Part shown: positions 25,271 to 33,877 of the stretch, in pieces
How the letters are laid out: each line of letters starts with the position of its first letter
Position numbering within the stretch: position 1 is the stretch's first letter
Origin: Propionimicrobium sp. PCR01-08-3
GTDB lineage: Bacteria > Actinomycetota > Actinomycetes > Propionibacteriales > Propionibacteriaceae
NCBI RefSeq assembly: GCF_030286045.1
Contig: NZ_CP127390.1
Location: 744,001 to 808,000, forward strand
Reading direction: 5' to 3'
DNA: 64,000 nucleotides
Position numbers and translations under genes: made by a program
Notes under the pieces: model-generated
The model's database searches: none
The model's input: the letters and a program-made list of their open reading frames with translations, nothing else
What the model was told of the DNA's origin: nothing

Positions 25271-25428
25271 CGCTCGCCTTATTTCATGGACGCTCGCCTA
25301 AGTGTCTAAACGCTCGCCGTCGTACATATAGCCTAATCAAGAGGAGTTTGCTGCTGTTGCAACGCGAGCGAACTCCCTTTGGGCGAGCGTCGTGTAGGAC
25401 GGCGAGCATTGGGGGCGGACGGCGAGCG
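25271..25428. repeat. Phased CGCTCGCC array with central dyad
   Basis: CGCTCGCC occurs three times exactly 20 bp apart (25271, 25291, 25311). The reverse core GGCGAGC occurs three times at 25382, 25401 and 25421 (19 and 20 bp apart). Between them is GTTGCAAC at 25356-25363, flanked by a GGAGTTTGCT/AGCGAACTCC stem. Reflection about 25359.5 maps the 25291 copy exactly onto 25421 and the 25311 copy onto 25401. It lies between two convergent genes and encodes nothing. Confidence 0.85.
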
Positions 25429-25506
25429 ATATTGCAGAGCGTTTGGCGGGCGTGGGCCCTGATTGCACGGCAGACCGCCGATCCGAAGCCGGACGATCCG
25501 GACGGG

Positions 25507-28500
25507 CTACAGGTGCGCGACGAGCAGCTCGGCCAGGGTGACGGCTTGGCGTCCGTCGACCAGGTCGGCGACCTGTTTGCGGCAGCTGAATCCGTCGGCC
25601 AGCACGATCGCGTCCGGGCCTGCCTGGCGGATCGCCGGCAGCAGGTCGTGCTCGGCCACCTTGACCGAAACCTCGTAGTGACCGCGCTCGACACCGAAGT
25701 TGCCGGCCAGCCCGCAACAGCCGCCCAGGGTCGTCACGGTCGCGCCGGTGCGCATCAACAAGGCCGCATCGGCGTCCCAACCGAGCACGGACGCATGGTG
25801 ACAGTGTGGCTGAGCCACGACGACGTGACCCGCCAAACTCGGTGGCTGCCAGTCGTCCAACGAACCCAAGACCTCGGCCAAGGTGCGAATTGCCGAGGCG
25901 ACCACCGGCACCCGGGAATCGTCCGGCAGCAACTCGGGAGCATCCGAACGCCATACCGCCATGCAGCTCGGCTCCATACCCACGATCGGGACGCCCTGCT
26001 CGGCGATCGGGGCCAACACGTCGAGCGCATGATTCAACTGTTTGCGGGTCCCGTCCAGCTGGCCGGTGGTGATCCAGGTCAGCCCACAACAGGCGTCCTG
26101 CGAGATGACTCTCGGTACGAAACCGATACTCACCAGCAGATTCACCAGGGCCGCCAATTGACCTCCGGCAAATGCATCGGTGAAGGAGTCGACCCAGATA
26201 GCGATCGGGCCGCGTGATCCCGCCGGGGTTTTTGTGCTCCCTACCTGATCGTGTGCGCGGGCGCTGGTGGTGGAATCTGATCTGGCGTGCTCCGAGGTGC
26301 CGTCTCGATCCTGGCCCGGAGCGTTCGATGACTCATCAATGCCACGTCCGGGCGCGGCTTCGCCCGTCTTGCTGGCGCTATCGTGCGTTTTATTCTGATG
26401 GTCATCGGAACCAGGCTTGGGCACCTGGGCCGCTGGGGTTCCGTCAGACTCATAGTTCAGGTGACTGGCCGCCGCACCGGTACGGAACCGGGGCATCGGA
26501 CGCCGCTGATCGACACCTGCGACCGCCTTCACGATGGCGCTCAGACCAGGAGTCTGCAGCACGAAGTTCGCAACCGCACCCAGCCGCAATTTGGTGGCCA
26601 ATCTGCCCCAGCGCGGCAGCCAGCCGAGTGCATAGTGCGACAGTGGACGCAGCCTGTGTTTGTGCTTCTCAAACAGCACCCGGGACTTATAGGCGGCCAT
26701 GTCGATACCGGTCGGACAATCCCTGCGGCAGCCCTTGCACGCCAGGCACAGCTCCAGGGCCTCGGCCACCTCGGGGGATGCCCATCCCCCGGTGATCAGC
26801 TCGCCGTTCAGCATCTCCTGCAGCACGCGGGAGCGTCCGCGGGTGGTGTCTTTCTCGTCCCCGGTCGCCTGGAAGCTCGGGCACATCACACCGCCGGTGA
26901 TGGTGGTGTTCGCGCGGCACTTGCCGACACCGGTGCACTGATGCACGGCAAGGGTGAACGCCGGATCCTTCATCGCCAGCGGAGAACGCCGGAGCCCGGC
27001 GATCCTGACGTTCGCGTTCAACGGCTCTGGGTCGACCAGCACGCCCGGGTTGAGCAGATTCTTGGGGTCAAAGATCTGCTTGACCTGCCCGAACAGCTTC
27101 AGCGCGTCGCCCGAATACATCAACGGCAGCAGCTCGCTTCGCGCTCTGCCGTCGCCGTGTTCGCCTGACATCGACCCGCCGTAGCGGGCCACCAACTCAC
27201 CGGCGGCGAACATGAAATCGTGCAGCACCTGGATGCCGTTCTCGGCGTCCAGCGGAAAATCGATCCGGCAGTGCACGCAGCCTTCGCCGAAATGCCCGTA
27301 CGGCAGCCCGTGCAATCCGAAGCGGGAGAGCAGGGCCTCGAAGTCGCGCAGATAGGCGCCCAGTTTCGGCGCCGGAACCGCTGAATCCTCCCAGCCGGCG
27401 TGCGCCGGTTTATCGAGAGCGACCGCGGCGAGCCCGGCGGCGTCGGTACGGATCGTCCACAGTCTGGCGGCTTCGTGGGCGTCGGGTACTACCCAGCCCT
27501 CGGTCGCACCGGAGACATCCACTACTTTCTGGGCGCGCCCGGCGAGCTCGTCCGCATCGTCACCGACCAACTCGATGAACAGCCAGGCATCCCCTTCGGG
27601 CAGCGGTGGTACCGCCTGCGGGCCGATTCGCTCGGCCACCACGTTCGACAGTCTGCGGTCCATCCCTTCGCAGGCGGTCGGCCGGTACGGCAGGATGCGC
27701 TCCATCGCGTCCGCGCCATCGGCCATCGTCGGATACCCGAGCGCCACCGTCGTCTTCAGCGGGGCGTCGCGCACCAGCCGGACGGTCGCCTTGGTGATGA
27801 TGCCCAAGGTGCCCTCGGTGCCGGCGAAGAAACTCGCCACATCGAAGTCCTTCTCGGGCAGCAGGTGCTCCATGCTGTATCCGGATACCTGCCTGGAGAA
27901 GGTGCCGAACTCGGTGCGGATGGTGCCCAGATTGTCCAGCACCACCCCGCGCAGCTTGCCGAGCAGATCGCCCTCCGCGCCACTTCGCAGGGTCAGCAAC
28001 TCACCGGTGCCGGTAATGACCTCGAGCTCGATGATGTTGTCGGAGCTTCGTCCGTACCCCAGAGCACGTGGTCCGCAGGCATTGTTGCCGATCATGCCGC
28101 CGATGGTGCAGCGATTTGAGGTCGACGGATCGGGGCCGAAACGCCAGCCCTCCGGATTGGCGCGGGCTTGCAGCGCCGACTGCACCACACCCGGTTCCAC
28201 GACGGCCGTGCCGGCCTCGGCGTCCAGTGACAAAACGTGGTTGAGGTGACGGGAGGTATCGATCACCAAACCGGGCCCGACGGCGTTGCCCGCGCAGGAG
28301 GTGCCGGCGCCTCGTCCGGTGATAGGAAGGCCCACCGCCAACGCGGCGCGCACCAGCTCGATCAGTTCGTCGCGGCTGCGGGGGGTCGCCACGATCTCGG
28401 GAACCATCCGGTAAAGCGATGCGTCCGTCGAATACAACGCTCTGGCAAGGGTCGATTGATCCAAACAGGAATCGTCGGACAGCTTGGCCCGAAGCTCGGC

Positions 28501-28533
28501 GACCTTGTCGAGGATGGCGGTGCCGGCGCTCAC
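25507..28533 (-). CDS. FAD/Fe-S D-2-hydroxyacid dehydrogenase (GlcD-GlcF fusion, D-lactate dehydrogenase type)
   Basis: Giant membrane-associated flavoprotein, 1008 aa, of the D-lactate/glycolate/YdiJ type that passes electrons from a D-2-hydroxyacid to quinone or cytochromes. Domains: PCMH-type FAD binding (TGRGAGTSC near 74), FAD-oxidase C-terminal domain to about 500, a Cys-rich region near 530, a 4Fe-4S motif CLACKGCRRDCP near 596-607, then two CCG domains (DACCGLTW near 812, GGCCGLAGN near 938). Residues about 692-773 form an 80-residue hydrophilic, Ser/Asp/Gly-rich insert between the Fe-S and CCG parts. The GTG start at 28533 overlaps the MarR stop (GTGA), so both are one operon. The substrate is probably D-lactate, fitting a propionibacterial lifestyle, but not proven. 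Confidence 0.87.
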   Translation of the reverse strand: MSAGTAILDKVAELRAKLSDDSCLDQSTLARALYSTDASLYRMVPEIVATPRSRDELIELVRAALAVGLPITGRGAGTSCAGNAVGPGLVIDTSRHLNHVLSLDAEAGTAVVEPGVVQSALQARANPEGWRFGPDPSTSNRCTIGGMIGNNACGPRALGYGRSSDNIIELEVITGTGELLTLRSGAEGDLLGKLRGVVLDNLGTIRTEFGTFSRQVSGYSMEHLLPEKDFDVASFFAGTEGTLGIITKATVRLVRDAPLKTTVALGYPTMADGADAMERILPYRPTACEGMDRRLSNVVAERIGPQAVPPLPEGDAWLFIELVGDDADELAGRAQKVVDVSGATEGWVVPDAHEAARLWTIRTDAAGLAAVALDKPAHAGWEDSAVPAPKLGAYLRDFEALLSRFGLHGLPYGHFGEGCVHCRIDFPLDAENGIQVLHDFMFAAGELVARYGGSMSGEHGDGRARSELLPLMYSGDALKLFGQVKQIFDPKNLLNPGVLVDPEPLNANVRIAGLRRSPLAMKDPAFTLAVHQCTGVGKCRANTTITGGVMCPSFQATGDEKDTTRGRSRVLQEMLNGELITGGWASPEVAEALELCLACKGCRRDCPTGIDMAAYKSRVLFEKHKHRLRPLSHYALGWLPRWGRLATKLRLGAVANFVLQTPGLSAIVKAVAGVDQRRPMPRFRTGAAASHLNYESDGTPAAQVPKPGSDDHQNKTHDSASKTGEAAPGRGIDESSNAPGQDRDGTSEHARSDSTTSARAHDQVGSTKTPAGSRGPIAIWVDSFTDAFAGGQLAALVNLLVSIGFVPRVISQDACCGLTWITTGQLDGTRKQLNHALDVLAPIAEQGVPIVGMEPSCMAVWRSDAPELLPDDSRVPVVASAIRTLAEVLGSLDDWQPPSLAGHVVVAQPHCHHASVLGWDADAALLMRTGATVTTLGGCCGLAGNFGVERGHYEVSVKVAEHDLLPAIRQAGPDAIVLADGFSCRKQVADLVDGRQAVTLAELLVAHL

Positions 28534-29003
28534 CGTTCGTCCCCGGCCGCGTCGAGCACAGCCTGCATGGCGCGGCCGAGGCCCTCCCAGTCCTCTTCTG
28601 CGACCGGGTCGATGAGCACGCGGCGCACCGACTCCACATGATCGACGGCAGCGACCTGCAGCTTCTCGAGACCCTTGTCGGTCAGTTTCGCGATCACCCC
28701 GCGACGGTCATCGGCAGCCGTCTCACGGGTGATCAGCCCCTCGCATTCCATCCGGTTGACGGTGTGCGTCAACCTGGACCTGGACTGATTTGCGCCATCG
28801 GCAAGCTGCGACATGCGGATGGAGCGTCCCGGAGATTCGGATAGCACGACGAGCACCTCGTATTCATTCAGATCGAGATTATGCGGTCGCAAGTCTGCAT
28901 TGAGTTGCTCGTTGATCCAAGCCGACGCATTCAACCAGTTGCGCCAGATCGTCTGCTGGGACGGCGATAACCAGCGGGCCACGTGCTCGGACATGGCCAA
29001 CAT
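28530..29003 (-). CDS. MarR-family regulator
   Basis: 157-aa winged-helix repressor. The HTH and wing are at about 45-105 (LVVLSESPGRSIRMSQLADG ... SRLTHTVNRMECEGLITRE, then DDRRGVIAKLTDKG). It is the first gene of a two-gene operon with the D-hydroxyacid dehydrogenase, translationally coupled by GTGA, so it probably senses the hydroxyacid or redox state and controls the operon. ATG 29003 is used; ATG 28994 is also possible. Confidence 0.88.
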   Translation of the reverse strand: MLAMSEHVARWLSPSQQTIWRNWLNASAWINEQLNADLRPHNLDLNEYEVLVVLSESPGRSIRMSQLADGANQSRSRLTHTVNRMECEGLITRETAADDRRGVIAKLTDKGLEKLQVAAVDHVESVRRVLIDPVAEEDWEGLGRAMQAVLDAAGDER

Positions 29004-29020
29004 CCTAGTGGGGCAGTTGA

Positions 29021-29353
29021 ATGATGAATGGTCGGGGTATTCGGCGCGCAGGGCCGCTCATGTCGCATCGGACGGACCGGTTCAGGTCACCCCGGACCGT
29101 CGGTTACCGGGTGGGCATCCAAGGGCTGCTTCGCGGGCCGGCCACCGACTCATTGAGAGGCATCGCACAGACTTGGGATCGGCATCTTGGAGCCTCTCGC
29201 CAGAGCATGGAAGGGCGCTTGCAAGCTAGGATCGAGCGTCAGCACATCGTTTCCGCTGCTCAGGCAGCGGGTGAGAAACCTGACGACGCGGATATCGCTG
29301 TTGGGAGTGGCAGTGGTCCAGAATCAGGCAGCGGGTTAGAGGGAGCGCAATGA
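29021..29353 (+). CDS. Possible small ORF coupled to acyl-CoA ligase gene
   Basis: Weak candidate of 110 aa. It starts with ATG ATG, ends in a TGA that overlaps the acyl-CoA ligase ATG (ATGA), and has moderately GC-biased third positions (about two thirds). There is no clear SD and no recognised domain; the C-terminal half is Gly/Ser-rich. The ligase has its own good SD, so coupling is not required. If it is not a gene, 29004-29349 holds only the divergent promoters of the MarR and ligase genes. Confidence 0.25.
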   Translation: MMNGRGIRRAGPLMSHRTDRFRSPRTVGYRVGIQGLLRGPATDSLRGIAQTWDRHLGASRQSMEGRLQARIERQHIVSAAQAAGEKPDDADIAVGSGSGPESGSGLEGAQ

Positions 29354-31224
29354 ACGCCAACGCACAGCAGGTCGCCGAAACGATTCTCACGCAATGTGCC
29401 TCCGACTACCCGACCATGTTCCGCAACCGGGTCGCGGACGATCCCGCCAAGGTGGCTTTCACCATTCCCGATGGCGACGGCTGGCGTGATCTGACCTGGA
29501 CGCAGACTCGCCAGATCGCGGACCGTGCTGCCGCGGGTTTCATTTCGCTCGGTCTGAAATATGAGCAGCGGGTGGCCATCGCCTGCTCGACTCGCATCGA
29601 ATGGATCGAGGCCGATCTGGGCATCGCCTGCGCCGCCGCAGCGACCACCACCGTCTATCCCAACACCAATGTCGACGAGATGGCTCACATCGTCACCGAT
29701 TCGGATTCGGTGATGATGGTGCTGGAGAACAACGCGCAACTTAGCAAGGTCCAGCAGGCGTCCCAATTGGGCACCCAGCTCAGTTCCATCGTCCTGATCG
29801 ACGACGACCGGCCCGCCGATGCTGCCGTCGACGAACGCGTCATCACCTGGGACGAGCTGCTGGAGCGCGGTGCGGGCTATCTCGCCGAGCATCCGGACTG
29901 CGTGGATGAGGCCATCGCCACGCTCGGCCCCGATTCGCTGTCGACGCTGATCTACACCTCGGGCACCACCGGCGACCCCAAAGGTGTCGAGTTGCTGCAC
30001 CGTAGCTGGGCTTATGAGGGTGCGGCGATGAAGTACTACGATTTCGTCTTCCCCGATGATGTGCTGTACCTATGGCTGCCCCTCAGCCACGTCTTCGGCC
30101 GCGACCTGTTGTCGGTGCAGTTGCAGATCGGCTTCCGGGCCATCGTCGATGGACGCGTGGATCACATCGTCGACGGCCTCGCCTCGACCCACCCGACGAT
30201 CCTGGTCGGGGTGCCGCGCATCTTCGAAAAGGTCCGCGCGACCGTCATGACCATGTATCCGCAAAAGGGCCTGAAGGGGCGTATCTCTCGCTGGGCATTC
30301 CGGGTCGGACGCGAGTCGCGCCCCTACCGGCTGGCCGATCGTCCACTGCCCGGAATACTGAAGATGCAATACGCGGTCGCCGAGAAGCTGGTCTTCAGCA
30401 AGCTGAAGCAGAAACTCGGTGGGCGGATGCGCTTCATGATCTCGGGCTCGGCAAAGCTGTCCCGTCAGGTGCAGGAGTGGTTCTTTAGCGCGGGCATCAC
30501 CATCGTCGAAGGCTATGGCGCAACCGAAACCGCTGCGATCACCTTCTTGAACCTGCCCGATCGTCCGAGATTCGGCACGGTCGGCCCGGTCATCCCGGGG
30601 CTCCAGGTCAAGATCGCCGACGATGGCGAAGTGCTGGTTTCGGGCCCGACGGTCGCACGTGGCTACCATCGGCTGGACGAGGAAAGCGCCGAGGCATTCA
30701 AGGATGGCTGGTTCGGTACCGGCGACGTCGGCAAGCTGGATTCCGACGGCTACCTGACCATCACCGACCGCAAGAGGGACCTTTTCAAGAGCTCGAACGG
30801 CAAGTATGTGGCCCCGCAAAAGGTCGAGAACGCGGTCATGGCGACCATTCCCTACGTCAGCCAGGTGGTCGCGATCGGCCAGGACCGCAAGTACGTCACG
30901 GCGCTCATCACCTTGGACGAGCCACAGCTTCGTAAATGGGCCGCCCGCCGCGGCAAGGAGAATCTGTCGTACGAGGAACTGACCCAAGAGCCGGGAATCC
31001 ACCAGTCGATCGACAGGTTCGTCCGCAAGACCAATGCCAAACTCGAGCGTTGGGAGCAGATCAAGCGGTACACGATCCTGCCCGCCGAGTTGAGCATGGC
31101 CGACGGTACGCTCACGCCGAGTCTGAAGGTGCGTCGCGACGCGGTGAATGACACCTACGCCGATCAGATCGAAGCCATGTATGACGATGACGCGCCCAGA
31201 AGCGATCTGGTGGTGTCGGGATAG
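29350..31224 (+). CDS. Long-chain acyl-CoA synthetase (FadD15-like)
   Basis: AMP-forming fatty acid:CoA ligase, 624 aa, that activates long-chain fatty acids for lipid synthesis or oxidation. The P-loop-like motif YTSGTTGDPKG is at 202-212, the adenylate motif GYGATET at 388-394, and TGDVGKLD plus DRKRDLFKSSNGKYVAPQ with candidate catalytic Lys485 in the C-terminal lid. Length and motif order are typical. ATG 29350 follows GAGGGAGCG. The thioesterase next downstream acts on the product class, which suggests joint control of acyl-CoA pools. Confidence 0.92.
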   Translation: MNANAQQVAETILTQCASDYPTMFRNRVADDPAKVAFTIPDGDGWRDLTWTQTRQIADRAAAGFISLGLKYEQRVAIACSTRIEWIEADLGIACAAAATTTVYPNTNVDEMAHIVTDSDSVMMVLENNAQLSKVQQASQLGTQLSSIVLIDDDRPADAAVDERVITWDELLERGAGYLAEHPDCVDEAIATLGPDSLSTLIYTSGTTGDPKGVELLHRSWAYEGAAMKYYDFVFPDDVLYLWLPLSHVFGRDLLSVQLQIGFRAIVDGRVDHIVDGLASTHPTILVGVPRIFEKVRATVMTMYPQKGLKGRISRWAFRVGRESRPYRLADRPLPGILKMQYAVAEKLVFSKLKQKLGGRMRFMISGSAKLSRQVQEWFFSAGITIVEGYGATETAAITFLNLPDRPRFGTVGPVIPGLQVKIADDGEVLVSGPTVARGYHRLDEESAEAFKDGWFGTGDVGKLDSDGYLTITDRKRDLFKSSNGKYVAPQKVENAVMATIPYVSQVVAIGQDRKYVTALITLDEPQLRKWAARRGKENLSYEELTQEPGIHQSIDRFVRKTNAKLERWEQIKRYTILPAELSMADGTLTPSLKVRRDAVNDTYADQIEAMYDDDAPRSDLVVSG

Positions 31225-31391
31225 AGGCCGGACTCCGCGCGGCGGCCCGGGCGCACCAGCCCGCGGTTTGGGATGCTGCGATAACGAATGCGTCTGTAGG
31301 GGACGCGTACCGAAACGAGGATCACCCCGGCTCACCGGCCGGTCACCACGGGAAGGCTGACGGATGACGGACTACGGGCACGGTTGCGTAC

Positions 31392-32261
31392 ATGAGTGAT
31401 GACGTGTTCATAACCGAGGTACAGTTGCGTTGGACCGACCTGGACGCCCAGGGCCACGTCAACAACGTCATGGTGGCCGACTATCTGCAGCAGGCCAGGG
31501 CAGAGTTCATGCTGTCCGGCGAGGCGTGCGAGATGATCGACGACGGCGTCGTGGTGGTCGACCACAAGATCGCCTATCACGGTTCCATCTATTACAGCGA
31601 TGACCCGCTGACCGCCCAGTTGTGGGTGGCCGAACTCGGGGCGGCCAGGGTCGTGATCGCCTACCGGTTGTTGCAGGCGGACCGATTGTGCGTCGAGGCG
31701 CGCAGCACGCTGTGCGCCTACGATTTCGAGCGGATGGTTCCCCGGCGGATGACTCGCCGAGAGCGCGGGTTCTTCGCGTCCTGGCTCGACGAGGCAACGC
31801 AGGCCTTGCCCGAGGTCGCCTCACCCGAGCTGAACGGACGCGGCTGGGTCACGCCGATCCGGCTGCGCTGGTCCGATCCGGACCGCTACCAGCACGTCAA
31901 CAACGTGCGATACCTCGACTACGTGCTGGCCGGACGCGTCGACATGACCACCCATGCCGACTGGTCGATGGCCCGGGTCGCGATGGGCAACGAGCAGGCG
32001 GTGCGCTGGCTGATCGCGCGGCAGGACATCGACTATCTGGTGCAGACGACGTTTCGGCTGGAGCCTTATCACGTGCTGACCGCACCGGTCCGGCTGGGCA
32101 CCACGTCGATGGTGCTGGCCACCGAGATCGTCGATCCCGAGACCGGCATCGTCCATGCCAAGGCCCGTACGGTCACCGTCTGCTCCGACGGTGATGGACG
32201 CAAGCGCCCGCTGCCCGAGGCCGGGCGCGCTGCTCTCGAGAAGATGCTGATAACCGAGTAG
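31392..32261 (+). CDS. Acyl-CoA thioesterase with two hotdog domains
   Basis: 289-aa tandem 4-hydroxybenzoyl-CoA-thioesterase-like protein. Each half carries the same motif: WTDLDAQGHVNN near residues 14-25 and WSDPDRYQHVNNVRYLDY near 160, so both potential active sites (Asp, His, Asn) are kept. Members hydrolyse acyl-CoA thioesters. It lies 167 nt after the acyl-CoA ligase on the same strand and is followed by a strong terminator. Confidence 0.88.
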   Translation: MSDDVFITEVQLRWTDLDAQGHVNNVMVADYLQQARAEFMLSGEACEMIDDGVVVVDHKIAYHGSIYYSDDPLTAQLWVAELGAARVVIAYRLLQADRLCVEARSTLCAYDFERMVPRRMTRRERGFFASWLDEATQALPEVASPELNGRGWVTPIRLRWSDPDRYQHVNNVRYLDYVLAGRVDMTTHADWSMARVAMGNEQAVRWLIARQDIDYLVQTTFRLEPYHVLTAPVRLGTTSMVLATEIVDPETGIVHAKARTVTVCSDGDGRKRPLPEAGRAALEKMLITE

Positions 32262-32276
32262 GGCCCGATGAAACCG

Positions 32277-32310
32277 AACCGGCCGGCTTCCCGAAGGAAA
32301 CCGGCCGGTT
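32277..32310. terminator. Bidirectional terminator between thioesterase and gnd
   Basis: A perfect 10-bp stem AACCGGCCGG/CCGGCCGGTT with a 14-nt loop lies between the convergent thioesterase and 6-phosphogluconate dehydrogenase genes. Confidence 0.8.
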
Positions 32311-32328
32311 GATCAAGCTGACGCGGAC

Positions 32329-33771
32329 TCAGTCGTCCGAGGTCTTCTCCTCGGAGCGGTCGCCCGACCAATCCAGGTGCCAGTGCCCGGGCTGATCGAC
32401 ACGCTCATAGGTGTGCGAACCGAAGTAGTCGCGCAGGCCCTGGGTGAGGGCCGCGTTGTTGCGCGGCGCGCGAGCCATGTCGTAGTAGGCCAGCGAGCTC
32501 GAGAACACTGGCGCCGACACACCCGACTGCACGGCGGCCGAGACGACCCGGCGCCAGGCGTCGTTGTACTGGGCGAGCTGCGGGGCGATCGACGGCGCAC
32601 ACATCAGCGAGACCAGCTCGAGATTGGCCGAGTATTCCTGGCGGATGTTCTCCAGCAGCTTGGCGCGGATGATGCAGCCGTCGCGCCAGATCTTCGCGCA
32701 ATCGGCGACATTGATGTTCCAGCCGAACTCCATGCCACCGGTACGGATCTCGTCGAAGCCCTGCGAGTAGGCGACGACCTTGGACGCCCACAGCGCCTGG
32801 CGGACGTCCTCGACGAAAGCAGCCTTATCGGGAACCTGCAGCGTCCGGTCGGGGCCCTGCAGAGTCTGTTGAGCGGCGGCGCGCAGGTCGTCATGGCTCG
32901 ACTCGGCGCGGGCGAAGACCGACTCGGCGATGCCGTTGACCGGCACGCCCAATTCAAGGGCGGTCTGCACCGTCCAGGTGCCGGTGCCCTTCATGCCGGC
33001 GCGGTCCTTGATCACGTCAACCAGCGCGGCACCGGTCTGCGGATCCTTCTGGGCGAGCACGTCGGCGGTGATCTCGATCAGGTAGCTTGACAGCTCACCG
33101 GTGTTCCAACTCTTGAAGACCTCGGCGGCCTCGTCGTTGCCGATGCCGGCGGCCTTCAGCAGCTCATAGGCCTCGCCGATCACCTGCATGTCGGAGTATT
33201 CGATGCCGTTGTGAATCATCTTGACGAAGTGGCCGGCGCCGTTCGGGCCGATCCAGGTGCAGCAGGGTTCGTCGCCCACGTGGGCCGAGATGGCTTCCAG
33301 CATCGGGCCGACGATCTGGTAGCTCTCGGGGGTGCCCCCGGGCATGATGGAGGGGCCGGTCAGCGCGCCGTATTCGCCGCCCGACACGCCGGTGCCGACG
33401 AAGTGGAACCCCTTGGCGGAGATTTCTTTTTCGCGGCGGATTGTGTCCCGGAAGTTGGCGTTGCCGGCGTCCAGAATGATGTCGCCGGGTTCCAGGTAGG
33501 GAAGCAATTCTTCGATGGTGGCGTCGGTGGCGTCTCCTGCCTTCACCATGACGATGATGGAGCGTGGGTGTTCGATCGAGGCAACGAAATCTGCGATCGA
33601 CTCCGATCCGATGAAGTTACCTTCGTTGCCGTGCTCAGCTAACACATGCTGAGTCTTGGCGTAGGTGCGGTTAAAGATCGCGACGGTGAAGCCCTTGTGG
33701 GCGAGATTACGGGCGAGGTTTGAGCCCATCACCGCCATACCGACGACGCCGATATTGGCTTTCTCTGACAT
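32329..33771 (-). CDS. gnd: 6-phosphogluconate dehydrogenase, decarboxylating
   Basis: Cytosolic oxidative pentose phosphate enzyme: 6-phosphogluconate + NADP to ribulose-5-phosphate + CO2. 480 aa. The dinucleotide fold GVVGMAVMGSNLARN is at the N-terminus with NRT following; the catalytic region GHFVKMIHNGIEYSD (Lys and His) is near 185. The length is that of the long (dimeric, E. coli type) enzyme. The ATG at 33771 has SD AAGGAGAGG. It is divergent from a LacI-type regulator and close to hexuronate genes, so it may also process gluconate-derived flux. Confidence 0.95.
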   Translation of the reverse strand: MSEKANIGVVGMAVMGSNLARNLAHKGFTVAIFNRTYAKTQHVLAEHGNEGNFIGSESIADFVASIEHPRSIIVMVKAGDATDATIEELLPYLEPGDIILDAGNANFRDTIRREKEISAKGFHFVGTGVSGGEYGALTGPSIMPGGTPESYQIVGPMLEAISAHVGDEPCCTWIGPNGAGHFVKMIHNGIEYSDMQVIGEAYELLKAAGIGNDEAAEVFKSWNTGELSSYLIEITADVLAQKDPQTGAALVDVIKDRAGMKGTGTWTVQTALELGVPVNGIAESVFARAESSHDDLRAAAQQTLQGPDRTLQVPDKAAFVEDVRQALWASKVVAYSQGFDEIRTGGMEFGWNINVADCAKIWRDGCIIRAKLLENIRQEYSANLELVSLMCAPSIAPQLAQYNDAWRRVVSAAVQSGVSAPVFSSSLAYYDMARAPRNNAALTQGLRDYFGSHTYERVDQPGHWHLDWSGDRSEEKTSDD

Positions 33772-33877
33772 ATGTTGCCTCTCCTTGCTGTGTCGAGCTG
33801 AACAAACCCTAATCCAACATTATTATCATCGGCGAGCATTCCTGCACGTAGCGCACCGGTCGGTTACAGTGGCAGTC

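Noticed and set aside
25271-25428. CRISPR array
   Set aside because: Repeats are 8 bp, spacers about 12 bp, orientation switches midway and no cas genes are near.
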